A stretch of 64,000 nt of DNA from Mesobacillus maritimus (GCF_019749255.1 NZ_JACWFH010000036.1:62001-126000), one strand, 5' to 3'. Shown: positions 17,929-28,170, counted from the first letter of the stretch. The notes: a model not told the origin generated them from the letters alone. Made by a program: numbers and translations.

Positions 17929-19407
17929 CTATTCCAACCCCTCATCCAACTGACTCAAAACATAACTATTATTCATCCAAAAACTCTGTTTTTGCATCCA
18001 GCGACCATCTTGGAGTTGCTCTGCATCTGCATAGGATCCATCCCCAATCTTTTCTCCATTCTCGAGGATGTAAAAGCGTTTCTGGCTATGAGGACGAATA
18101 TGAATAATGGGGTTCTCTCTTTTACCAGGTAAGTTATTTTTGATGATGACCCCACTTGCTGTTTCTTTTTTAGTGAGCTTAATGCCATTCTGTACAACGG
18201 TACGAATCTTCTCCCAGCCATCCTTTACCACTTCATCAAGGTCGGTTCGAGGCATGTTCCAGAGCTGACAGCCTTTCAGTTTGTAAAAGTCACCGTCTTT
18301 TTTGAATACTACAAATAAAAATCTTGTTTCTTCGAAATAAGAATATAGGGTGGAATCTTCCCAGTCTTCATTTACAAACTCCATGAGTTTCATTGGAGGT
18401 AAGGGACTGCTTTCACGCATTGTACCATTCTTCTCCAAGCGAATGGCTTTGACGACAATATTTGCCTTTATAAATTCTTGTGCTCTATTCGATTTTATCC
18501 CGAGCATTCTATAGGCTAAATCAATCCATTGCGATTTATTATTATTGTAATCTCGTTCGAATATTTCACATAGTTCTTTGTCGGTCTGTCCTACATAAGC
18601 GTTGATTTTTGAGATTATAAGCTGCTCAAAGGTTGTGTGTTCCAGTTCAGATACGTCCCTAATAATCGGCTCATATGTATCAACATCTTGAACAATATAC
18701 TTGTTTAGAACATAGGTCATGTAGGAGTTCTTGAAGCAAAACGCTCGTTTTCGTGCAGGGATATCTGGTGCATAATATTGTGGTACGGTGCTTTTCAGGG
18801 CAGTTGAGCCTTTTGTACAGGCGCCCAGGTACATCGTATCTCCCTCAGATAGTTCATGGGCTTGGCCGTTTTGAATTTTGCTTACGATTTTTTCGTAATC
18901 CTCTTTTATTATTCTCATATCTTCTTTTGGCGGGGAAAATAGCTTTACATAATCAATCGGGTAGTACAAATTTTTCTCTAACTCTTTATTACGAAGATAA
19001 TACACTAGCAGGATAATGTTAATTTTATCAAGGACATGAGAAGTAGAGAAGTCTATCTCGATTGGTTGGTCATAGCCAATCATCGTAATAACTAAGCGCT
19101 CACCGGCACGGATTTTGCCGCTTTTTAACCTTTCATATGGAGTCGCCTTCAATTCAACCCCGGCTTCAAAAAAATCTGCTTGTTGATCACTATTGGCTTT
19201 ATAGCCAAAATAAATCTCTTCAAGAAGATTCCCTAGTCCACCTTTTCGTCTCGGATTCCCATATTTGTCAATGATTTCTGTTTTGGTATCGTAACTTAAA
19301 TTGGCTTCCTGGATAACATCCATAAACGTTTTCCCGATGAGTCGTTGACCATATTGTTCAATGCTTAAGGGGTCAGTTTCATCATATGGGGTGAAGCTTT
19401 CCGACAT
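17929..19407 (-). CDS. Sau3AI-like type II restriction endonuclease (GATC)
   Basis: 492 residues from the ATG at 19407, which has GGAGTGAAC upstream. The frame stays open further up but without a better start. Length and sequence fit Sau3AI, a MutH-family enzyme that cuts before GATC. The N-terminal catalytic domain shows the MutH spacing D78, E85, K87 in QQADFFEAGVELKATP. The C-terminal half (about 290-492) is the second MutH-like, DNA-binding domain. The cognate methyltransferase is at 26923-28170, unusually far away. The gene is divergent from the helicase trio. Confidence 0.9.
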   Translation of the reverse strand: MSESFTPYDETDPLSIEQYGQRLIGKTFMDVIQEANLSYDTKTEIIDKYGNPRRKGGLGNLLEEIYFGYKANSDQQADFFEAGVELKATPYERLKSGKIRAGERLVITMIGYDQPIEIDFSTSHVLDKINIILLVYYLRNKELEKNLYYPIDYVKLFSPPKEDMRIIKEDYEKIVSKIQNGQAHELSEGDTMYLGACTKGSTALKSTVPQYYAPDIPARKRAFCFKNSYMTYVLNKYIVQDVDTYEPIIRDVSELEHTTFEQLIISKINAYVGQTDKELCEIFERDYNNNKSQWIDLAYRMLGIKSNRAQEFIKANIVVKAIRLEKNGTMRESSPLPPMKLMEFVNEDWEDSTLYSYFEETRFLFVVFKKDGDFYKLKGCQLWNMPRTDLDEVVKDGWEKIRTVVQNGIKLTKKETASGVIIKNNLPGKRENPIIHIRPHSQKRFYILENGEKIGDGSYADAEQLQDGRWMQKQSFWMNNSYVLSQLDEGLE

Positions 19408-19672
19408 TTTGTTCACTCCATTCGGTGTTTTCAATGCATTACATTCAAAATTTTTACAATTTAATAGGAATTTGTAATACCTAAATATTACCATAATTTC
19501 CAAACTCAGAAAATAGTAGATTTCTTGACTATTCAATCATGCCATCAAAGTAGCTTTGCCGTTACAACCTCACTTCCCCAAATCCACAGCATAATCCTAG
19601 GCTTAACCAAAAAGGTATATTATAATGGAAATATGTGCTATTTCGACAGTTTTTTTAGAGAGGGGATTCATC
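19408..19672. promoter_or_regulatory. Divergent promoter region between the Sau3AI-like gene and the helicase operon
   Basis: About 265 bases of AT-rich sequence with no gene. Both flanking genes are transcribed away from it, so promoters for the restriction enzyme and the helicase trio must lie here. I could not assign -35/-10 boxes with confidence. Confidence 0.5.
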
Positions 19673-22174
19673 TTGGATCAACAGATTGAATACTCGTATG
19701 TGATGTTTGCCGATTCCTACGAAATTGAACGGGAACAGGACTTGCTGTACCGTTTGCTCAAGCAGGGCATCAAAGTTCTTTTGTTTACGAATCGGGAACT
19801 TCACTTATCAGTACCAGAAGAAGAATTACATGCCTTTAAAAAGGCGAAGTTGTTTCACCTAATGATTGCAGACTCCCCGATAGTGGAAAAAATCGTGATT
19901 GCGGATGGAAAACCATCTGAAGAGTTGAATCGAATTGTAACCGCTTTTCCGAAATTTAATATCGAACAATATAAAATTGAGCATGCTCCTTTTGATGAAA
20001 ATATCATGGTTAAAGCTGGAGCGGGGACAGGAAAAACAACGGTGATGGTCGACCGCGTCCTTTATCTATTATTAAAAGCAAAAGTGAAACCATCGGAAAT
20101 TGTGATGATCACCTTTACAAGAGATGCGGCTCAAAACATGTTGAAAAAGTTGAGAGAGCAAATGCTTTTGCGTTCAAAGGCAACAGGGGCGACAGTATTC
20201 CTGTCCTTGCTTGAACAACTAAACGAAATGACCATTACGACCATCCACTCTTTTTCGAAAGCATTGTTAAAAGAACTAGGTTCCCTTCGAGGATTTGGAT
20301 TGAACCTTCAGCTTCGTAGTTTTAAGACCGAAAAGAAAAAGTGGATTGAGGAAGAATTAAATGATTATTTCGAAGCAGAGCTAGCGAAAAAGGATTTAAC
20401 TATTGAGGCGATGATGAGCCCATTAAGATTTTACGAGCTCATCGATACCATCTATGATTTCTGGGAAAAGTTCGAGCAAAAAGGGTTTTCTTCGGAAGAA
20501 ATAAAGAACGTGGATTTTGGTCAGGCTTCACCTGGTCATGAACGATTGAATGATTTGATACAAACCGTGATTCAAAAAGTCGAGGAACGGTTTACTTCTG
20601 AAAAAGAAATTCAAAATGCGGTCATGATGAATGACCTAACACGACAGATTGATCTGATTAGAAAAAATTATGGAGCAGAAGCTTTTAAATCATTATCCAC
20701 GAAAATATCTTATTTATTTGTGGATGAGTTTCAGGATAGTGATGATGTTCAGATTCGCCTGATTGCAACCATACAAGAGGCCTTTTCATCCAATCTTTTG
20801 GTTGTTGGAGATACAAAGCAATCCATCTACCGATTTAGGGGAGCGAATCATACGGCCTTTGATCTATTAAAGGAAGCCCTAAGCTTGCGCGGGATATCAA
20901 TCAATGATGAAGATTATTATTTAAATAAAAACTATCGTACCACAGTAGAATTATTAAACCAAATGGATTCCTTTTTTACCTGGTGGGGGGAGGAAGAGTT
21001 CCTTCAATATCATGGGGAGAAAGACCGTTTGGAAGGCATGAAACATGGGCAGGAAGAAGAGCCTTTAGTTCTATTAAATAAGCGCGAAGATACAAAGGAA
21101 AATATGAAAAACAATATTATGCCTTTTATCAAAGAGCGCTTTAAAGGCATTCAAAAACTCAATGCTTCCTTAAAACCTGGAGATGAGCCTGAGCAGCTAG
21201 CTGTGTTAACACGAACCATTGATGAGGCAAGAATGGTGAATACTTGGTGTGCGAAGGAAGGATTACCTACAAAACTTAAGGTTGGAGGCGGATTCTTTCT
21301 TACAAAGGCTGTGCGGCAGTTTCATTCTCTTGTTCTAGCACTCCTGTTTCCGAATGACGGCAAATACATCGCCAATCTGTTAGATGGTCCCTATGGACAG
21401 GTGCAGACGTACATGCTCCCGAAACTGCTTGAAGCAGGACGTTATTCTACCAAAACGGTTGAAACGCTTAAAAGTGCAACTTCATTTGACTTTGAAAAAT
21501 ATCAACATCTATTAAGCTTTCAACCTATATTAGCTGTGTTGCGCACTTGTATTCAGGATCGAAAGCCATATAACTGGGTTTACTCTCGAAAATTAGATGA
21601 ACTTCGCGAAGCTTACGGAGATGAATACCCAGAGGATAAGTTAATCAAAGAGGCGCAAGATGAAACTCGCAGATATGAGCTTACGGTTGGAAAATTATTT
21701 GAAATGCTCCACCAGCGCTTTTCTGAAGATTTCCTGTCGTTGAACCAAATCGCGGAATGGCTGCATGTTCAAATCGCTACCAACCGTGACGAAGAAGAAA
21801 TAGAATCTGAACAAAGTAGTGGCGGGCTGGACCATGTACATATCTTAACAGCCCACCGGGCAAAAGGGCTAGAGTACCATACGGTAATTCTGCCATTTAC
21901 CGAAAGGCCGTTTACGACTTCCTTTAGTAAGATCATTTTTGATGATAAAAAGGAAAGGACCGGGTGGGCGATACAAAAGCCAGGCTATGAAATCCGGCAT
22001 AATCAATACTTTACTCAGCTTTCTTCTCATGATGAACGAGAGTCGATTCGTGAGGAAACCAGGCTTTTATACGTGGCGATGACACGAGCGAAACACAATT
22101 TGATTTTAATACGCAATTTAAAAAATGACGCATTTCATTGGACCTGGTCCAAACTACTGACACAATTTAGATAG
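19673..22174 (+). CDS. UvrD/AddA-like superfamily 1 helicase without nuclease domain
   Basis: 833 residues from TTG 19673, which has GAGAGGGG eight bases upstream. ATG 19625 lacks such a site. All SF1A helicase motifs are visible: AGAGTGKTTVMVDRV near 114, MITFTRDAAQNML near 145, LFVDEFQDSDDVQ near 347-359, VVGDTKQSIYRFRGA near 376-390, NKNYRT near 424, ILTAHRAKGLEYHT near 722, and RLLYVAMTRAKHN near 795. About 105 residues precede the first motif and are not a known domain to me. The protein ends soon after motif VI, so the C-terminal nuclease of AddA is absent. The AddB-like gene follows within 10 bases. Confidence 0.85.
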   Translation: MDQQIEYSYVMFADSYEIEREQDLLYRLLKQGIKVLLFTNRELHLSVPEEELHAFKKAKLFHLMIADSPIVEKIVIADGKPSEELNRIVTAFPKFNIEQYKIEHAPFDENIMVKAGAGTGKTTVMVDRVLYLLLKAKVKPSEIVMITFTRDAAQNMLKKLREQMLLRSKATGATVFLSLLEQLNEMTITTIHSFSKALLKELGSLRGFGLNLQLRSFKTEKKKWIEEELNDYFEAELAKKDLTIEAMMSPLRFYELIDTIYDFWEKFEQKGFSSEEIKNVDFGQASPGHERLNDLIQTVIQKVEERFTSEKEIQNAVMMNDLTRQIDLIRKNYGAEAFKSLSTKISYLFVDEFQDSDDVQIRLIATIQEAFSSNLLVVGDTKQSIYRFRGANHTAFDLLKEALSLRGISINDEDYYLNKNYRTTVELLNQMDSFFTWWGEEEFLQYHGEKDRLEGMKHGQEEEPLVLLNKREDTKENMKNNIMPFIKERFKGIQKLNASLKPGDEPEQLAVLTRTIDEARMVNTWCAKEGLPTKLKVGGGFFLTKAVRQFHSLVLALLFPNDGKYIANLLDGPYGQVQTYMLPKLLEAGRYSTKTVETLKSATSFDFEKYQHLLSFQPILAVLRTCIQDRKPYNWVYSRKLDELREAYGDEYPEDKLIKEAQDETRRYELTVGKLFEMLHQRFSEDFLSLNQIAEWLHVQIATNRDEEEIESEQSSGGLDHVHILTAHRAKGLEYHTVILPFTERPFTTSFSKIIFDDKKERTGWAIQKPGYEIRHNQYFTQLSSHDERESIREETRLLYVAMTRAKHNLILIRNLKNDAFHWTWSKLLTQFR

Positions 22175-22184
22175 GGTGATGAAT

Positions 22185-24857
22185 ATGAGTGGGAATGTCA
22201 GTGTTTTAACTTATGAAAATCCTTATACCTTTGCGCAAAAACCTGAGTTCCAGCCATATATCAACTGTCCGCAAATCTGTGCTACACAATCATTGAAGTA
22301 TGGTGTAAAAGAGGGCATTGGTCTAAAAAATGTCACTTCAGCGGGAGAAATCGTTGATCTATTTTACCCGAATTGGAATCTTTCAGAGAACCGATTTATT
22401 CAGTATGCACAGCTTTCTGACATCTTACGAAACTGGAACGATCCTCGTCACCCAAAGGTGATTCGTTCCTTCAAGCGAAATAAATTAAATTTATTGATTA
22501 CCATGCGAAATTTCACCGAAATAGGGTTAACACCGTTCGATCTACGGCCGTACACCACGAAGGTCGAGGAAGACCTGTTTTGTGACGTTTGGGAAACGTT
22601 ACTGCCTTATTTTGCAGATGATATGACGAGAGCAAAAGGAAAGATTATGACGCTGGAGCAGGTTCGGGCAGTGTTTCAAAAAGCTGAAGTCCCAATGGTT
22701 AACGATACCGTAGTGCTTCATGGGTTCTATTATATTTCACCTGTTCAGCATTACCTATTTACAAAGTGGAAGGAACTAGGCATCAAGCTTGTTTTTCTGA
22801 ATTTATATCATGGTGATTATCCATCAGTCTTTTCGTTTCTCGAGGAAAATTTCTCTGAAACCTATGGCTGGGCTAGAAAAGAAGATTGGAAGATGATGAG
22901 GGATGAAGAGGCTTTTAATGGTCTTCATTTTGCCTCGCGTTTTCAAGGGAATCCAGGCGTACCGCTTAACCGGGAGGGTATATCAGAAAAGCCTTATGAA
23001 TATATGGTTGAATTTGTCGATGATATAAAAGAAGATGTTCACTACGTTTCTCCTAACAGAGACGAATTAAAGGAGCGGATTCGTGAGTTCCGGCCGAATT
23101 CTTTCTTAAAAGAGCGTCATTTCCTTGCTTATCCAATTGGCCAATATCTCCTCCACCTTCATTCTGTATGGAATGAGGACGAACAAGATTATCTATTAAC
23201 TGATAAGATCCTGCTTGAATCCTTTGCTTCTGGATGGTTGGAGTCAGAGGGGGAAAATGCTCGGGACTATACGGCCCATCTAAAATCTGTTCTTCCTTAC
23301 TTTTCAAACTGTCGAACTGCGGATGAGTGGTTGAATCAATTTGAAACATTGATGGATGCAAAGCGATCTTCCATTCAGGCTTTTAAAAAATATAGCTTGA
23401 AGAGAAACGATTTTATGGAGGCTGTTCGGGTAAGTCCTGTTTTACGCTTTTCGTACTTTTCTGTGCCGATGCGTGCTTTGAAAAAAATGCAGTTCTTCTT
23501 GCAGAAGCTTGTTGATAATGCCAAATGGTTGGTTGATATAAAAGAAGAAAGAATTCAAATTAAAACTCATTTCCAGCGCATTCAACAGCTTCTTGAAGAT
23601 TCTAATCTGAAAAGTTCCCTTGCAAACGAAATGGAACGAAAGCTTGTTGATCAGCTAGAGGAGTTGCTCACACAGCCTATTCATGATGATCAGCGTTATC
23701 ATGTTGGCGATTTATCTGACGCCATTATCGTTTTTTTAAGAACCGGCTTGGAGGATCCAAATCAAAACGAATTAGGTTCGCTTGACTTTCCACCTAGTGA
23801 ACCCGGAGAAGAAGGAGAGAAAGCGGAAGAGGATAATGGCAATGCTAAACAGCTCCACCTCTTCAAAATGGCCGATCTCGATGGACTCATTTTACGTGAG
23901 GACCTGAAAGAACTCCATTTATGCGGGATGGATGAACAGCATTTCCCAGAAACCTCAACGCCGATGCCTTGGCCATTATCGTTTGAATTGATTACCAACC
24001 TACATAACAATTCCGCTGATATGTATGTGTTCCGTAAACGTCATTCTTTAGCTTTTTCACGCTATTTATTTTATGTGGCGTTATGTTCTAAGCAACAGAT
24101 TCGTTTATCATGGGTAAAGAATTGGAATGAATATGAGAATCTTGATCCCTCAATCTATATTCAGGTTTTGGATCTTAAAAATGACGGGCAAGAAAGTGCG
24201 GGTCAGTATCAGTACATCGAACCGACTGCTACTCCAGAGGATGTTGAGATTTCTACCGTACAAAAAAGACTAGCTACCCTCCCGCAAGAAGAATTTGCGG
24301 AAATGAGTATTTGTAAAAAGCGGTTTTCCTATAGCACGCTGGTGGACGGCTTTTCTAGTTTCCATAGCCATTTTCATCAAGGTTTTTTAATTGGAAATTT
24401 GGTGAAAATTTATGCGTCAATCGGGAAAACGAAAACGGAGATTATCGAAATGCTTGAGACGATGTTCCCGTACCAGACAGAAATTAGTTTAAGGACGATT
24501 GTAGATCAGAATATGAATGAGGACTATGTCGCTGGAATGCGAAAATATGGGCTGGACAAGCGGCGTAAGTACAATGGAATTGATTATCCAGAAAGCATGC
24601 TGTATTTTCAGTTTCTGACCCATCGTGGTGCATTTCAAAATGAACGTTGGCAAGGTGCCTTTTCACCTCAATCTGGAGTCAGAAGGCAGAAAGCTGAATT
24701 GATCCAACAAATGGCGAACCAAAAGGGTGTGCTCGCTGAAGCCACTCCGTCAGAATTCTGTAAACTATGTCCACATGAGGCCTATTGTGAAGAGGCTTAT
24801 TATGCGGTTGATATTTCAAAAAAGGGATTTGATGATCATGATGCAGCAGGAGTCTAG
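22185..24857 (+). CDS. AddB-like protein with Fe-S cysteines but no visible nuclease motif
   Basis: About 890 residues. ATG 22185 has AGGGTG six bases upstream; GTG 22176 is an alternative. The C-terminal cysteines are at residue 710 (SICKKRF) and at 859, 862 and 868 (FCKLCPHEAYC). The C-x2-C-x5-C spacing is that of the Fe-S cluster in AddB. The middle (HLCGMDEQHFPETS near 584) resembles the inactive-helicase part of AddB. Between the first and second cysteine there are only about 150 residues and no D...(D/E)xK signature, so nuclease activity is not expected. It sits between two helicase genes and probably forms a complex with one or both. Function beyond that is unknown. Confidence 0.65.
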   Translation: MSGNVSVLTYENPYTFAQKPEFQPYINCPQICATQSLKYGVKEGIGLKNVTSAGEIVDLFYPNWNLSENRFIQYAQLSDILRNWNDPRHPKVIRSFKRNKLNLLITMRNFTEIGLTPFDLRPYTTKVEEDLFCDVWETLLPYFADDMTRAKGKIMTLEQVRAVFQKAEVPMVNDTVVLHGFYYISPVQHYLFTKWKELGIKLVFLNLYHGDYPSVFSFLEENFSETYGWARKEDWKMMRDEEAFNGLHFASRFQGNPGVPLNREGISEKPYEYMVEFVDDIKEDVHYVSPNRDELKERIREFRPNSFLKERHFLAYPIGQYLLHLHSVWNEDEQDYLLTDKILLESFASGWLESEGENARDYTAHLKSVLPYFSNCRTADEWLNQFETLMDAKRSSIQAFKKYSLKRNDFMEAVRVSPVLRFSYFSVPMRALKKMQFFLQKLVDNAKWLVDIKEERIQIKTHFQRIQQLLEDSNLKSSLANEMERKLVDQLEELLTQPIHDDQRYHVGDLSDAIIVFLRTGLEDPNQNELGSLDFPPSEPGEEGEKAEEDNGNAKQLHLFKMADLDGLILREDLKELHLCGMDEQHFPETSTPMPWPLSFELITNLHNNSADMYVFRKRHSLAFSRYLFYVALCSKQQIRLSWVKNWNEYENLDPSIYIQVLDLKNDGQESAGQYQYIEPTATPEDVEISTVQKRLATLPQEEFAEMSICKKRFSYSTLVDGFSSFHSHFHQGFLIGNLVKIYASIGKTKTEIIEMLETMFPYQTEISLRTIVDQNMNEDYVAGMRKYGLDKRRKYNGIDYPESMLYFQFLTHRGAFQNERWQGAFSPQSGVRRQKAELIQQMANQKGVLAEATPSEFCKLCPHEAYCEEAYYAVDISKKGFDDHDAAGV

Positions 24858-26523
24858 CTCGAATAAACAGAAGTTTGATTATGCTTTTTCGATTCTGTCT
24901 GATGCTCTCGAAAATCCTCCAAGTATTGAGGCAGATATTTCCGACCAGACTGCTCAATTTCTTCGCAATATTGAATTAAGTGAAGAGCAAGAAAAGGTAG
25001 CGAAAATGAGTTCCACGCATCTGCTTGTAAAAGGAACGGCAGGGAGTGGGAAAAGTATTACGCTCCTAACAAGAATGATGCAAAAGATGTCTGAGGATTT
25101 CGGAAAGAAGTTTTTGTTTGTATCGTTTAACCAAGAGCTTGTAAAAGATGCGGAAAACCGTTTTAAGCAGTCTGAATATTATGAGCAGCTCAAGAGTCAC
25201 CATCATACCGTTCATTTTTATACTTTTCATGAGCTGGCTTATCATCTATTAAAACCAATTCGTAAAGTACGTTTTTTCCAGACGAGTCACTATAACTTAA
25301 ACCGCAATGAAGACAATGTTCGAGGAACGATGCTCCGGTTAATGGATTTACTAGAGACAGAGGAGTTTAAGAATCTGCCAAGCATTCATACGATAAAAAG
25401 GACAAGGAATACAGCGTTTCTTTACGATGAGTTTTCCTGGATGAAGGGGAATGGCTTTATTACGCTAGAAGATTATTTGAATTGTGAGCGCGTCGGGCGT
25501 GGGAAACTCCCTAATGTGTCCGTCAAGCAACGACGAACGATTTTTAGGTTGTTTGAATATTACCGTGAGGACCAGAAGAGGGACTTTTATAATCGAATTG
25601 ACCGTGAAGATTATGCCTTACTAGTGATGGAGAATCTGCATCTGATTTTAAATAAGGATAAGTATGATCATATTTTTATTGATGAAGTGCAAGATTTGCA
25701 GCCGATGCAATTGCGGGTACTGGTCAATATAAATAAAGGAACATTAACGTTAAGTGGCGATGAGCGGCAACGCATTTATAAAAGTAGCCCTTTTTCCTAT
25801 CGTGCTCTAGGCATTAATGTTCAAAGCGGTAATAATGTTGTGTTGAAGCGAAACTGGAGATCGACCTACCAAATCATGAAACTCGCGAACTCCCTTCAGT
25901 TCTCTCGGTCCCAAGAGGACTCTAAGTATGATGACGAGAAATACTTCCCAAGACAAGGGGATAAACCGATTATTCAAGCGTTTCCGGATCACACAAGAAT
26001 GCTAAATGCCGTTGGGAACAAAATCTTGGAAATACATGAAAGGGTACCAAAGGCAACATTTGCTGTCATTCATCGTCAACATAATACACAACAAGAACAA
26101 CATATGAGAACTTTCCTTGGACGATTCTTTTCTATTAAAACATACATTAAAAAAATCGATGGCCCACCGGAGGAGAGGAAGAGAGGTCCTGAAGTGTTTT
26201 TCCTAGAAGCGAAAACAACGAAAGGTCTCGAGTTTGACTATGTGTTCATCATTGATTTTCATAAGGATTTTTACCCACATCGGGATGAAATTGAAAACTT
26301 AAAAAAGAAAAAGACCGTCACTTCAAGAGACTTTGATGATGATAAAAGAGAGATTGAAGAAAAGGAAAAAAGAATTCTCTATGTTTCTTTAACTAGGACA
26401 AAACAAGCCGTTTTTCTTTATTTTGCAACACAAAGAGAGCCAGAGGAGTTGATTTCTTCCTTTGTGAAGGATTTCAATCCACGTGACTATGAGGCTAAGG
26501 GATTTCGGAAGACGATGGTATAA
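24838..26523 (+). CDS. UvrD-like superfamily 1 DNA helicase
   Basis: About 560 residues. ATG 24838 is ten bases after AAAGGGA and overlaps the AddB-like gene by 20 bases; ATG 24832 is possible. Motifs are GTAGSGKSITLLTR near 65, FVSFNQELVKDAENR near 93, IFIDEVQDLQPMQ near 279-291, LSGDERQRIY near 305, NWRSTYQI near 340, AKTTKGLEFDYVFI near 458, and ILYVSLTRTKQAVF near 512. It is shorter than UvrD/PcrA and its 1A-1B insert is distinct. Overlap with the preceding gene suggests a coupled complex. The methyltransferase follows after 400 bases with its own promoter region. Confidence 0.85.
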   Translation: MMQQESSSNKQKFDYAFSILSDALENPPSIEADISDQTAQFLRNIELSEEQEKVAKMSSTHLLVKGTAGSGKSITLLTRMMQKMSEDFGKKFLFVSFNQELVKDAENRFKQSEYYEQLKSHHHTVHFYTFHELAYHLLKPIRKVRFFQTSHYNLNRNEDNVRGTMLRLMDLLETEEFKNLPSIHTIKRTRNTAFLYDEFSWMKGNGFITLEDYLNCERVGRGKLPNVSVKQRRTIFRLFEYYREDQKRDFYNRIDREDYALLVMENLHLILNKDKYDHIFIDEVQDLQPMQLRVLVNINKGTLTLSGDERQRIYKSSPFSYRALGINVQSGNNVVLKRNWRSTYQIMKLANSLQFSRSQEDSKYDDEKYFPRQGDKPIIQAFPDHTRMLNAVGNKILEIHERVPKATFAVIHRQHNTQQEQHMRTFLGRFFSIKTYIKKIDGPPEERKRGPEVFFLEAKTTKGLEFDYVFIIDFHKDFYPHRDEIENLKKKKTVTSRDFDDDKREIEEKEKRILYVSLTRTKQAVFLYFATQREPEELISSFVKDFNPRDYEAKGFRKTMV

Positions 26524-26922
26524 ATAATGGAAGAGGGACTTATCTGTTAGAGGGTAAGTTCCTTTTCTTTTCTCCTTTGCTCTATTTTATCCTGAAATAT
26601 TTTTAAAAAAGAATAGAACAAATGTTTCTGTTTGGGTATAATGGAAGATAAGGATAGATGACTTAGAGTGTAAAATACTACTATACTCTTTGTATATATG
26701 CCAACTGAAGGATCTTTTTTATAATATTTTAAACTTTTATTGGAACTGAATTTATCTAGTTTTTGTGATAAGATAGTCTAATGTAACTCTTAAGGTATGG
26801 AGTAGTGTTTTCTTTATTTATAGAAGTCTTTATTATTATTGGTTGTTGTTTAATGACCAGTTGAATTTTTACGATATTATCTTATTTCTTAGGTATAAAC
26901 CATACCGAAAGGATGTACGTTT
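26524..26922 (+). promoter_or_regulatory. Leader/promoter region of the methyltransferase gene
   Basis: Nearly 400 bases without a gene. A weak hairpin (GGGACTTATC...GGTAAGTTCC, about 26535-26562, then CTTTTCTTTT) probably ends the helicase transcript. Just before the methyltransferase, GGTAT AAACC ATACC (about 26892-26906) is an inverted repeat overlapping the leader, and a related GGTATGG lies about 95 bases upstream. These could be autoregulatory sites. That is inference. Confidence 0.4.
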
Positions 26923-28170
26923 ATGTTAAAAGTAATAGAACTATTCGCTGGAGTAGGTGGATTTAGACTGGGCCTAGAAGCGACAAAAGGCTTTGAAGTC
27001 GTATGGGGGAACCAATGGGAACCTTCCAAGAAGGCACAAGATGCCTTCGATTGTTATGCGAGGAACTTCGAGGGAAAAGGAATTCACTCGAATGAAGATA
27101 TAGCTACAGTTAACGCATCGAATTTAATTGATTTAAATCCAGAAGTAATTGTGGGCGGATTTCCATGTCAGGATTATTCTGTTGCCCGAAGTTTATCTGG
27201 GGAAAAAGGGATACAAGGTAAAAAAGGGGTCCTATTTTGGGAAATTATGAGGCTTGCAAGAGAAATTAGACCAAAGTACTTGTTGCTGGAGAATGTCGAT
27301 CGTCTATTAAAATCTCCTGCTAAACAACGAGGAAGAGACTTTTCTATTATGTTGGCTAGTTTCAATGAAGCAGGATATTCGGTAGAATGGCGGGTTATTA
27401 ACGCTGCGGAATATGGTTTTGCTCAAAGGCGACGCAGAGTGTTTATATTTGCCGTTCGAAATGATAGTCCATATGTTCACACTCGTAAAATGATTGGTCA
27501 TTCAAGAATGTTAAGACAGGAAGGATTTTTTGCTGGGGCATTCCCAGTTACTGATGAACTGTCTAAACATAAGCCAAGTGAATTTGAACTATCATCAGAC
27601 CTTGTTTTTGTTTCTGACCATTTTTCAGCCAATTATAATAACGCTGGAATAATGCGCAATGGCGTAGTATACACAGAAGAGCTCATTCCAAAAGAGGAAA
27701 AGCCCACAACATTGGGAGAAATTATCGAATCGAATGTGGATGCGAAATATTATCTATCAAAAGGTGCAATCGAGAAGTTCAAGTATTTAAAAGGTCCTAA
27801 AAAGATTGAACGGACATCTGCGAGCGGACATAAATACATTTTTTCTGAAGGTGGAATGGCGTTCCCAGAACCGTTAGACAAGCCTGGTCGAACTATGCTA
27901 ACCAGTGAAGCAACTACCAATCGGAGTAGTCATGTAATCGAAGATCCAGAAACAAAACAAATCCGAGTTTTAACGCCAGTTGAATGTGAGCGGCTCAACG
28001 GCTTCCCCGATAATTGGACCTCCGGAATGTCCGAACGAATGAGATATTTTTGTATGGGAAATGCCTTAGTAGTTGGTTTGATTGAGCGGATGGGTCAACG
28101 AATTCTTGAAATTGAAGAAGCAGATAAGAAAGCTGTGAGTGAAGAGCCGCAGCAATTGAGTCTGTTTTAA
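26923..28170 (+). CDS. DNA (cytosine-5) methyltransferase, Sau3AI-type (GATC)
   Basis: 415 residues, close in length and sequence to the Sau3AI methylase, which protects GATC by C5-methylation of cytosine. Motif I is ELFAGVGGFRLGLE at residues 5-18. Motif IV is GGFPCQDYSVA near 78-88 with the catalytic cysteine in PCQ. Motif VI is LLLENVDRLL near 120. Motif VIII is AQRRRRVFIFA near 167. The target-recognition region follows at about 190-330, and motifs IX-X end with MGNALVVGLIERMG. AAAGGATG precedes the ATG. It must be active if the Sau3AI-like enzyme is made. Confidence 0.92.
   Translation: MLKVIELFAGVGGFRLGLEATKGFEVVWGNQWEPSKKAQDAFDCYARNFEGKGIHSNEDIATVNASNLIDLNPEVIVGGFPCQDYSVARSLSGEKGIQGKKGVLFWEIMRLAREIRPKYLLLENVDRLLKSPAKQRGRDFSIMLASFNEAGYSVEWRVINAAEYGFAQRRRRVFIFAVRNDSPYVHTRKMIGHSRMLRQEGFFAGAFPVTDELSKHKPSEFELSSDLVFVSDHFSANYNNAGIMRNGVVYTEELIPKEEKPTTLGEIIESNVDAKYYLSKGAIEKFKYLKGPKKIERTSASGHKYIFSEGGMAFPEPLDKPGRTMLTSEATTNRSSHVIEDPETKQIRVLTPVECERLNGFPDNWTSGMSERMRYFCMGNALVVGLIERMGQRILEIEEADKKAVSEEPQQLSLF

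Noticed and set aside
19625-19672. ATG 19625 as start of the first helicase
   Set aside because: No ribosome binding site there, while GAGAGGGG precedes TTG 19673 at the right distance.
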